DNA of 17,184 bases from an uncultured Collinsella sp. (GTDB taxonomy: Bacteria; Actinomycetota; Coriobacteriia; Coriobacteriales; Coriobacteriaceae), in assembly GCA_902470265.1 (NCBI GenBank), contig CABRFW010000008.1, forward strand, positions 1-17,184, given 5' to 3'. Positions 6,764 through 13,617 of this stretch are shown here, piece by piece. Position 1 is the first letter of the stretch. Every line of letters starts with the position of its first letter. The position numbers and the translations under genes are program-made. A model generated the notes under the pieces. The model saw only the letters and a program-made list of their open reading frames with translations. It was not told where the DNA came from and made no database searches.

Positions 6764-8206
6764 ATGTCTTTGCTAAACCGCGTACAGCAGCTGCCGAAGG
6801 GCTTTGTTTGGGGCGCCGCAACCGCCGCGTACCAAACGGAAGGTTCCACGAAGGTGGCAGGCAAGGGTAAGACCATGTGGGACGATTACCTTGTCGCCCA
6901 GGGTCGCTTTTTGCCCGACCCGGCCAGTGATTTCTACAACCGCTACGAGGAGGATATCCGCCTTTCTGCCGAGCATGGACTCAACGCCATTCGTGTGTCC
7001 ATCGCCTGGACCCGCATCTTCCCCAACGGCGACGATGCCGAACCCCTCGCCGAGGGCGTTAAGCACTACCACGAGCTGTTCGCCTGCTGCAAAAAGTATG
7101 GCGTCGAGCCCTATGTGTCCCTGCATCACTTTGACTCCCCCGCCGCCCTGTTCAACCAGGGCGACTGGCTCAACCGCAAGACCGTCGACGCCTATGTGCG
7201 CTATGCCGAGTTCTGCTTCCGCGAGTTCCGCGAGGTCAAGAATTGGTTCACCATCAACGAGCTCATCAGCCTCTCGCACTCCCAATACATCCAAGGCAAC
7301 TTCCCGCCCAACCATCACTTTGATGTGACGAGCGGCATCCAGAGCCAGCACAACGAGCTCGTTGCCCACGCCCGCGCCGTCAACCTGTATAAGGATCTTG
7401 ACGAGACCGAGCACCTGGGCGGACGCATTGGCATGGTCAACGTCCTGACGCCGGCATATCCTGCCACCGACTCGCCCGCCGACCAGCACGCCGCCGACCT
7501 GTACAACGCCTTCTACACCGACTTCATCATGGACGGCGCCTTCCTGGGTCACTACTCCGCGCGCACCCTCTCACTCATCAACGAGATTCTGCGTGCCAAC
7601 AACGCCACACTTACGGTTGAGGACAGCGACATGGAGGAGCTCGCCAAGGCGGCGCCCCGCAACGATATGTTCGGCCTCAACTACTATCAGTCGGCGTTTA
7701 TCGCCGCCTACGATGGCGAGTCCACCAACAGCTTTAACGGCACCGGAGACAAGGGCACCTCGTGCTTTAAGTTTAAGGGCGTCGGGCAGCAGGTCGATAT
7801 GCCGGGTATCCCCACCACCGACTGGGATTGGCTCATCTACCCGCAAGGCCTCTACGACACGCTCAAGCACATCAGCGCCACCTATCCCAACCTCCCCGTC
7901 ATCTATATCACCGAAAACGGCCTGGGCCACAAGGACCCCGAGCCCGACGCAAACGGCATCGTCGCCGATCCCGAGCGCATCGACTTTGTCGACCAGCACA
8001 TGGAGAAGGTGCTCCAGGCGCGCGCCGAGGGCGTCGACGTCCAGGGCTACTTTATCTGGAGCCTGCAGGACCAGTTCTCGTGGGCCAATGGCTATAACAA
8101 GCGCTACGGCCTGTTCTACATCGACTTCGACACGCAAAAACGCTACATCAAGCAGTCGGCACTCTGGTACAAGGAGCTCGCCGACACTATGGCGGACGCG
8201 CAGTAG
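6764..8206 (+). CDS. GH1 6-phospho-beta-galactosidase/glucosidase, module 2
   Basis: A 480-residue GH1 enzyme acting in the cytoplasm on a PTS-phosphorylated beta-disaccharide. With the start at 6764, the acid/base residue is Glu166 in WFTINEL and the nucleophile Glu384 in YITENGLG. The phosphate-binding segment is SWANGYNKRY with Ser439, Lys446 and Tyr448, and Trp440 again fits the galacto-type position. It is the most diverged of the three enzymes: LPKGFVWGAATAAYQTEG at the N-terminus and several short insertions, such as the acidic DPEPDANG stretch. ATG 6758 and ATG 6764 are in frame. I prefer 6764 because the GAGAGGG site (6748-6754) is 9 bases from it but only 3 from 6758. Unlike modules 1 and 3, this gene precedes its transporter. 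The sugar could differ from lactose, for example another beta-galactoside or an aryl or glucosyl beta-glycoside. Confidence 0.89.
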   Translation: MSLLNRVQQLPKGFVWGAATAAYQTEGSTKVAGKGKTMWDDYLVAQGRFLPDPASDFYNRYEEDIRLSAEHGLNAIRVSIAWTRIFPNGDDAEPLAEGVKHYHELFACCKKYGVEPYVSLHHFDSPAALFNQGDWLNRKTVDAYVRYAEFCFREFREVKNWFTINELISLSHSQYIQGNFPPNHHFDVTSGIQSQHNELVAHARAVNLYKDLDETEHLGGRIGMVNVLTPAYPATDSPADQHAADLYNAFYTDFIMDGAFLGHYSARTLSLINEILRANNATLTVEDSDMEELAKAAPRNDMFGLNYYQSAFIAAYDGESTNSFNGTGDKGTSCFKFKGVGQQVDMPGIPTTDWDWLIYPQGLYDTLKHISATYPNLPVIYITENGLGHKDPEPDANGIVADPERIDFVDQHMEKVLQARAEGVDVQGYFIWSLQDQFSWANGYNKRYGLFYIDFDTQKRYIKQSALWYKELADTMADAQ

Positions 8207-8227
8207 CGCATCGCCTCGCTTTCCCCC

Positions 8228-8274
8228 GAGAAGGGAGCGGCCCTATGCGATACAAACCCAGCCGCTCCCCTCTC
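8228..8274 (+). other. Hairpin between module 2 GH1 and IICB
   Basis: GGGAGCGGC (8233-8241) pairs perfectly with GCCGCTCCC (8261-8269), and past one mismatch four more outer pairs form (8228-8231 with 8271-8274). The loop is 19 nt and no T-tract follows. It lies in a 176-bp gap inside the operon, so it probably affects message stability or relative expression of the two genes. Confidence 0.6.
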
Positions 8275-8382
8275 TCCCCCTGGGACCGACCCCGCCTGCA
8301 CCCGGGCTTTTAGCAAGCGGGAGACCATATAGGTTTTCAACGTCCATGCCATTAAGATTTCATGCAAAGAGGAGCGTGAACT

Positions 8383-10143
8383 ATGGAATCGATCGTTAAG
8401 TTCTTGGAGAAAGGTCAGCCGTACTTCGACAAGGTCTCTAAGAACATCTACCTTCAGGCCATTAAAGACGGCTTTTTGGCAGCAATGCCCATCATCCTGT
8501 CTTCTTCTGTCTTCCTGCTTATTTCGACCCTGCCGGGCGTTGTCGCCACGGTCGGCGGCTTTACGCTGCCCGACTGGTGGAACGTCGACGTCGTGAACTT
8601 CTGCAACAAGGTTTACAACTTCACGATGGGCGTCGTGGGCATCATGGTCGCCGGCACCACCGCAAGCGCGCTGACCGGCTCCAAGAACCGCCGCATGCCT
8701 GCCGGCAAGGCCATCAACGCCACGAGCACCATGGTCGCCGCCATGTGCGCCATGCTCATCTTGGCCGTTACCCAGACGAGTGCCAAGATCGACGGCGCCG
8801 ATGTCTCGGTGTTCTTTACCGACAACATGGGCACCAAGGGCCTGCTGAGCTCCTTTGTCGCCGCATTTGCCACGGTCAACATCTATGCCTTCTGCATTAA
8901 GCGAGACATCACCATCAAGCTGCCCAAAGAAGTCCCCGGCGCCATCGCCCAGAACTTCCGCGACATCTTCGCCTTCAGCTTCTCCATCCTGTTTGTCGCC
9001 GTCATCGACGTTATCTGCCGCACCTGCTTGGCCGTCCCGTTTGCCAACGTCATCTCCACGCTGGTGAGCCCGCTGTTCGCCGCTGCCGATTCCTACGCCG
9101 GCCTCGCCCTCATCTGGTTCATGATCCCGCTGTTCTGGTTCATGGGCATCCACGGCCCCTCGGTCGTTAAGCCTGCCCTCAACGCCGCGCTGTTTGGCAA
9201 CATCACCACCAACCTCGCCACGCTGCAGGCCGGCGGTCACCCCGCCCTCGCCCTGACCGAGAACTTCGGTAACTACATCGGCGAACTCGGCGGCACCGGC
9301 GCCACGTTCATTGTCCCGATCATCTTCCTGCTCTTTATGCGCTCCAAGCAGCTCAAGGCCGTCGGCAAAGCCTCTGTCGTGCCCGTGATGTTCGCCGTCA
9401 ACGAGCCGCTGCTGTTCGCCGCGCCCATCATCCTCAACCCGTACTTCCTGATCCCGTTCCTGTTTGCCCCCGTGGCCAACGTCCTCATTGGTAAGTTCTT
9501 CATCGACTTTTTGGGCATGAACGGCTTTATCTATGCCATGCCGTGGGCACTCCCCGGACCGATCGGCACCTTCATCGACACCAACTTCCAGCCGATCTCT
9601 CTGGTCCTGGTTGTCGTCCTGCTGGTCGTTGACTTCTTGATCTACTACCCGTTCTGCAAGGCCTACGACAACGTCCTGTGCAAGCAGGAGGCCGAGACCC
9701 TGGCCGAAGAAGAGGCCGAGGAGACCAAGGCCGTCAAGACCGCTGCCGCCCCCGCCGTTGAGGCTCCTGTTGTCGAGACCGCTTCTGCCACTGAGGCCTC
9801 CGCAGCTCCGTCCGCCCTTAAGGGCAAGGATCTGAGGGTTCTGGTTCTGTGCGCTGGCGCCGGCACCTCTGCACTGCTCGCCAACGCGCTTAAGGAAGGC
9901 GCCGACGAGCTGGGCATCGACATTACCGCCAACGCCGGTGCCTACGGCAGCCACTACGCCATCATGGACCAGTACAACGTCATCGTCCTGGCTCCGCAGG
10001 TTCGCACCTATTACAACGAGATGAAGGCCGACACCGACCGCCTGGGCATCACGCTGCTGTCGCCCAAGGGCAAACAGTACATCGACCTCACTAAGGATCC
10101 CAAGGGTGCCGTCGCCTGGATCGAGGAAAACCTCGAGGCATAA
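8383..10143 (+). CDS. PTS lactose/cellobiose-type IICB transporter, module 2
   Basis: A 586-residue IICB fusion. The membrane IIC domain spans about residues 1-425 with GIHGPS (His257) and NEPLLF (Glu341), the expected sugar-contact positions. An Ala/Val/Glu/Thr-rich linker runs about 427-483. IIB follows with VLVLCAGAGTSALLANAL, where Cys490 is the phosphorylated residue. No IIA is fused. ATG 8383 follows an AGAGGAG ribosome-binding site by eight bases. It is the second gene of the module, followed by a strong terminator. Both the IIC start (NIYLQAIKDGFL) and the IIB (AIMDQYNVIVLAPQVR) are much closer to the module 3 transporter than to module 1. The partner GH1 enzyme is not the one closest to module 3's, so the two genes have different histories. 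Substrate unproven. Confidence 0.9.
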   Translation: MESIVKFLEKGQPYFDKVSKNIYLQAIKDGFLAAMPIILSSSVFLLISTLPGVVATVGGFTLPDWWNVDVVNFCNKVYNFTMGVVGIMVAGTTASALTGSKNRRMPAGKAINATSTMVAAMCAMLILAVTQTSAKIDGADVSVFFTDNMGTKGLLSSFVAAFATVNIYAFCIKRDITIKLPKEVPGAIAQNFRDIFAFSFSILFVAVIDVICRTCLAVPFANVISTLVSPLFAAADSYAGLALIWFMIPLFWFMGIHGPSVVKPALNAALFGNITTNLATLQAGGHPALALTENFGNYIGELGGTGATFIVPIIFLLFMRSKQLKAVGKASVVPVMFAVNEPLLFAAPIILNPYFLIPFLFAPVANVLIGKFFIDFLGMNGFIYAMPWALPGPIGTFIDTNFQPISLVLVVVLLVVDFLIYYPFCKAYDNVLCKQEAETLAEEEAEETKAVKTAAAPAVEAPVVETASATEASAAPSALKGKDLRVLVLCAGAGTSALLANALKEGADELGIDITANAGAYGSHYAIMDQYNVIVLAPQVRTYYNEMKADTDRLGITLLSPKGKQYIDLTKDPKGAVAWIEENLEA

Positions 10144-10175
10144 GACGCTGACACCACCTGCCGCTTGCAGACAAT

Positions 10176-10220
10176 AAATGGCCCGTGCATCGATGTGTGA
10201 TGCGCGGGCCATTTTGTTTA
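10176..10220 (+). terminator. Intrinsic terminator after module 2
   Basis: A 16-bp stem formed by 10176-10191 (core ATGGCCCGTGCATC) and 10199-10214 (core GATGCGCGGGCCAT), with a single T-G pair, closes a 7-nt loop and ends in ATTTTGTTTA. It is a strong rho-independent terminator for the GH1-IICB operon. Confidence 0.85.
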
Positions 10221-10238
10221 GATCGCACCCGTCCTCCT

Positions 10239-10463
10239 GTTCATCTCAATCTGTAACATCTAGCCGAGTTTTTCGGTCCTAGCTGTTACAGATCGAGATG
10301 AACGCACAGGCCAAGCCGAAAATCTCAATCTGTAACATGTAGACCACTTTTGACCGCTTAGACGTTACAGATCGAGACAAACGGAATATACCGGACCGAA
10401 TTGTCTAAATCTGTAACAACTAGCTGAGATTTTCGGCCCTACCTGTTACAGATTTAGACGAAC
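10239..10463. repeat. Tandem inverted-repeat cluster 2 (three units, types A, B, A)
   Basis: The units are 10239-10303 (A), 10321-10382 (B) and 10401-10463 (A), with periods of 79 and 81 bp. The core arms are TGTAACA and TGTTACA (CGTTACA in the middle unit), always 25 bp apart. Unit 1 has GTTCATCTC opposite GAGATGAAC, where cluster 1 has GTTTGTCTC opposite GAGACGAAC. Unit 3 has TCTAAATC opposite GATTTAGA. These are paired changes that keep the stem. The cluster again lies between the operon terminator and the end of a convergent lacI gene, whose stop at 10477 is 14 bp away. Confidence 0.85.
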
Positions 10464-10476
10464 AGGCCGAGCACGT

Positions 10477-11487
10477 CTACGCCCGCAAGTCCTTTACGCT
10501 TGAACGCTCGACCAGCACGCCCGAGACGAGCGTACGGCTTCTGGAGCTCGGGGCTTCCAGACCGGCGACGACCTCGTTAAGCGCACGGACGCCCAGCTCG
10601 CGGTGGCGAAACTTCACCGACGTCAGAATCGAGTTGGGAATCGTCTTGTAAAGCTCGTCATCAAAGCCGATCACGGACACATCATCGGGCACACTCAGAC
10701 CCTTGTCACGTAGAGCCATCATCACGCCGTTTGCCATGCAGTCGTTAGCAGCGAGGACCGCCGTGCAATCGGGCTTATCGGCAAGCACAAGGCCCGCGGC
10801 ATAGCCACTATCCGCATTCCAATCGCCTTGCAGAGGCTCGGGCGGCTCAATGCCACGTGCCTCGAGTGCCGCTCGCCAACCTTTCATACGGCACTGGCTC
10901 GACAGCGACTCTTTCTTACCAGAGACGAAGTACACATTCTTGTGTCCGCGATTCAAGAAGTACTCGCATGCCATGCGCGCGCCGCCCTCTTGGTCGTCAC
11001 TGACGGTAGAGCAGGTAGGATGTTCCATCGACGTGATAATCACCGTCTTGAGGTCTTTCGGCGCCTCAAAGGTATCAAAGTCATCGACCATCTGGCGCAG
11101 GTTGAAAATCATGCCGTCGACGGGAAGCTGCGACATCCTACGTGCCGCTTCGGCAAGGGTCATCTTCTCCCCCGCCCGCTTTTTAATCATCGTGAGCGCA
11201 AAGCCTCGCTCTGCGGCGGCATCGGCGATACCGTCAATCATGTCCACGTTGCCGCCCGACAAGTGGAACAGCACCACGCCGATGCACCCGTAACGGCCCA
11301 ACTTGAGTGAACGCGCGGCAAAGTTCGCCCGGAACCCAAGCGCTTCCATGGCAGCATGGACCCTATCGCGTGTCGACTCTCGCACGCTATCGGGCTCGTT
11401 GATCACACGCGACACCGTCTTGAGAGAAACACCCGCGGCAATCGCCACATCGTTCATTGAGACATTTTTCTTGTCCATCGTTGCCAC
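10477..11487 (-). CDS. LacI-family transcriptional regulator, module 3
   Basis: A LacI/GalR-family repressor of 336 residues. The helix-turn-helix is VSMNDVAIAAGVSLKTVSRVIN, followed by the hinge NFAARSL and an effector domain containing PVDGMIF, AANDCMANG and PDDVSVIGFDDE. It is divergent from the module 3 IICB-GH1 operon. The likely operator is the perfect palindrome at 11638-11661. I chose GTG 11487-11485 because GGAG sits five bases upstream of it. The frame is open to ATG 11556 without a ribosome-binding site, and ATG 11478 is a further candidate at poor spacing. The GTG start gives an N-terminus similar in length to the module 1 regulator. A possible -10 (TATGCT on the minus strand, 11535-11530) has only a poorly spaced TTGTCA above it. 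Repeat cluster 2 begins 14 bp beyond the stop. Confidence 0.88.
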   Translation of the reverse strand: MATMDKKNVSMNDVAIAAGVSLKTVSRVINEPDSVRESTRDRVHAAMEALGFRANFAARSLKLGRYGCIGVVLFHLSGGNVDMIDGIADAAAERGFALTMIKKRAGEKMTLAEAARRMSQLPVDGMIFNLRQMVDDFDTFEAPKDLKTVIITSMEHPTCSTVSDDQEGGARMACEYFLNRGHKNVYFVSGKKESLSSQCRMKGWRAALEARGIEPPEPLQGDWNADSGYAAGLVLADKPDCTAVLAANDCMANGVMMALRDKGLSVPDDVSVIGFDDELYKTIPNSILTSVKFRHRELGVRALNEVVAGLEAPSSRSRTLVSGVLVERSSVKDLRA

Positions 11488-11560
11488 TACTTCTCCAGTC
11501 GGTTTTGCATCGCTTGTTTTTTGCGTTCTAGCATACACTACCTGCCCGACTGACAAATCA

Positions 11561-11591
11561 ACCGTTTACCGGACAATATCGACCGCTCACC
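11561..11591 (+). promoter_or_regulatory. 21-bp-spaced direct repeat upstream of module 3 IICB
   Basis: ACCGTTTACC (11561-11570) and ACCGCTCACC (11582-11591) start 21 bp apart and read toward the IICB-GH1 operon. The second is followed by a weak promoter candidate, TTGTTG at 11601-11606 with TACGTT 17 bp on. It is the fourth copy of the shared box. Confidence 0.5.
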
Positions 11592-11617
11592 CGTAAATCC
11601 TTGTTGCTCTTCCAAAA

Positions 11618-11661
11618 ATGTCTTACGTTGTCATTAACGAAATGACAACGTTGTCATTTCG
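11618..11661. promoter_or_regulatory. Perfect 24-bp palindromic operator plus half-site, module 3
   Basis: Positions 11638-11661 form a perfect palindrome centred on CG (core AATGACAACGTTGTCATT). The right half of the site, ACGTTGTCATT, also occurs 23 bp upstream at 11625-11635 with a degraded left half. This resembles the two tandem sites of module 2. The likely ligand is the divergent LacI protein at 10477-11487. A short CCTTCC/GGAAGG stem (11667-11685) follows in the presumed leader. Confidence 0.7.
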
Positions 11662-11762
11662 CAATGCCTTCCTTAAGCAGGAAGGTTTCCGGGCAGTCCT
11701 GACCATCCATCGACGACCAGTTCCATCCACATGCATCGCGCATCAAGTAGCAAAGGAGCTTT

Positions 11763-13541
11763 ATGGACGCCATCGTAAAGATGCTCGAAAAGCATCAGCC
11801 GTTCTTTGAGAAGATCTCGAGGAACATCTACCTCCAGGCTATTAAGGACGGATTCCTTGGGTGCATGCCCATTGTCCTCACCTCTTCGATCTTTCTGCTC
11901 ATTGCCACCCTTCCCGGCGTAGTTGGCATCACGCTGCCCCAGCCGCTCATCGACTGGTGCAACAAGCTGTACAACTTCACCATGGGCGTCATGGGCATCA
12001 TGGTTGCCGGCACCACCGCCAAGAACTTTACGGCTTCCATGAACCGTCGCATGCCCGCCGGCAAGGTGCTCAACGACGGCTCCACCATGGTTGCCGCCCA
12101 GTGCAGCATGCTGCTGCTCGCTGTTACGCAGTTCACCACCAAGTTCAACGGCTCCGAGCTTTCTGTCTTCGATTGCACCAGCATGGGTACGCGCGGTCTG
12201 TTCTCGGCCTATATCGCCGCGTTCATTACCGTGTGGGTCTATAAGTTCTGCGTCTCGCGCGATCTGACCATTAAGCTGCCCAAGGAGGTTCCGGGCGCCA
12301 TCGCTCAGAACTTCCGCGACATCATCCCCTTTGGCGGTGCTGTCATCATCTGCGGCATCGTCGATGTCGTTGTGCGCAACCTCATGGGCGTTCCGTTCTC
12401 CGAGCTGCTTATCAAACTGCTCTCCCCGCTCTTCACTGCGGCAGAGACCTACCCCGGACTCATCCTTATTCAGGCGGCCACCGCGTTCTTCTGGTTCATC
12501 GGCGTCCACGGCCCTTCGATTGTCCAGCCGGGCATCGACCCCATCCGTCTTGCCAACCAGGCCGAGAACCTGCAGGTTCTGTTGGCAGGCGGCCACCCCG
12601 CCCACTCCCTCACCTTTAACATGTCGCTCGTGGGTGAGTTCGGCGGCACCGGCGCCACGTTCATCGTGCCGCTTCTGCTGATTCTCTTTATGAAGTCCAA
12701 GCAGCTCAAAGCCGTCGGTAAGGCCTCGATCGTTCCTGTTGCCTTCGCCGTCAACGAACCGCTGCTCTTTGGCGCACCGATGATCCTTAACCCCTACATG
12801 CTCATCCCCTTTGTTGCCGCCGGCTGCGTCAACGTGAGTGTTGCCAAGTTCTTTATCGACAACGTGGGCATGAACGGCTTCTCCTTCGTGGTGCCTTGGG
12901 CTACCCCTGCCCCCATCGGCATCTTCATCACCACGAACTTCCAGCTTATCGCCCTGGTTTTTGTCGCGATCATCATCTTGCTGGACGCCATCATCTACCT
13001 GCCGTTCTTGAAGGCATACGATAAGCTGCTCTGCGACCAGGAGACCGAGCGCGCCGCCGAGCTGGGTCTCGAGTCCGATGGTGCTGCCACCATCACCGCC
13101 AGCACCTCTGCGCCCGCTGTCGAGCAGACCGCCGCTTCCGTCGAGCCGACCGCCGCTGCCGCCGACAGCAAGCCTGTCGCCGATCAGCCCGAGCCCGCCT
13201 TCGACGCATCCGCTAAGAAGGATGTCGACGGTCTGAAGGTCCTCGTCCTGTGCGCCGGCGCCGGCACCTCTGCCATGCTTGCCAACGCCATCAAGGAAGG
13301 TGCTGCGCAGACCGGAGAGAACATCGCTTCCTCCGCAGGCGCCTATGGCCAGCACACTGCCATCATGGATCAGTACGACGTTATCGTGCTTGCCCCGCAG
13401 GTCCGTAGCTACTACAACGACATGAAGGCCGACACCGATCGCCTGGGCATTAAGCTGCTCGCTCCCCGCGGTAAGGAATATATCGACCTTACCCGCGATC
13501 CCGCCGGCGCCATTAAGTGGCTCCGCGAGAACCTCGACTAG
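11763..13541 (+). CDS. PTS lactose/cellobiose-type IICB transporter, module 3
   Basis: A 592-residue IICB fusion. The IIC membrane domain covers about 1-416 with GVHGPS (His249) and NEPLLF (Glu332). The linker, about 418-490, is rich in Ala, Glu, Thr and Pro. The IIB domain carries VLVLCAGAGTSAMLANAI with the phospho-accepting Cys497. There is no IIA domain. ATG 11763 follows AAAGGAG by four bases. The GH1 gene starts 76 bp after the stop, past a hairpin. IIC and IIB are clearly closest to the module 2 transporter. Its sugar-facing segment after GVHGPS (PGIDPIRLANQAENLQVL) differs most from the other two, so substrate preference may differ. The substrate is taken to be a beta-galactoside or beta-glucoside from family and context. 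Confidence 0.9.
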   Translation: MDAIVKMLEKHQPFFEKISRNIYLQAIKDGFLGCMPIVLTSSIFLLIATLPGVVGITLPQPLIDWCNKLYNFTMGVMGIMVAGTTAKNFTASMNRRMPAGKVLNDGSTMVAAQCSMLLLAVTQFTTKFNGSELSVFDCTSMGTRGLFSAYIAAFITVWVYKFCVSRDLTIKLPKEVPGAIAQNFRDIIPFGGAVIICGIVDVVVRNLMGVPFSELLIKLLSPLFTAAETYPGLILIQAATAFFWFIGVHGPSIVQPGIDPIRLANQAENLQVLLAGGHPAHSLTFNMSLVGEFGGTGATFIVPLLLILFMKSKQLKAVGKASIVPVAFAVNEPLLFGAPMILNPYMLIPFVAAGCVNVSVAKFFIDNVGMNGFSFVVPWATPAPIGIFITTNFQLIALVFVAIIILLDAIIYLPFLKAYDKLLCDQETERAAELGLESDGAATITASTSAPAVEQTAASVEPTAAAADSKPVADQPEPAFDASAKKDVDGLKVLVLCAGAGTSAMLANAIKEGAAQTGENIASSAGAYGQHTAIMDQYDVIVLAPQVRSYYNDMKADTDRLGIKLLAPRGKEYIDLTRDPAGAIKWLRENLD

Positions 13542-13556
13542 GCTCCTCCCTCTGTT

Positions 13557-13583
13557 GGTGCCCGGATCCCCAGTTCGGGCACC
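13557..13583 (+). other. Hairpin between module 3 IICB and GH1
   Basis: GGTGCCCG (13557-13564) pairs perfectly with CGGGCACC (13576-13583) around an 11-nt loop, with no T-tract after it. It is the third intra-operon hairpin at a transporter/hydrolase junction in this window. Confidence 0.6.
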
Positions 13584-13617
13584 TCTCCCTATTCGTATCC
13601 CACAGAAAGGATGACTC

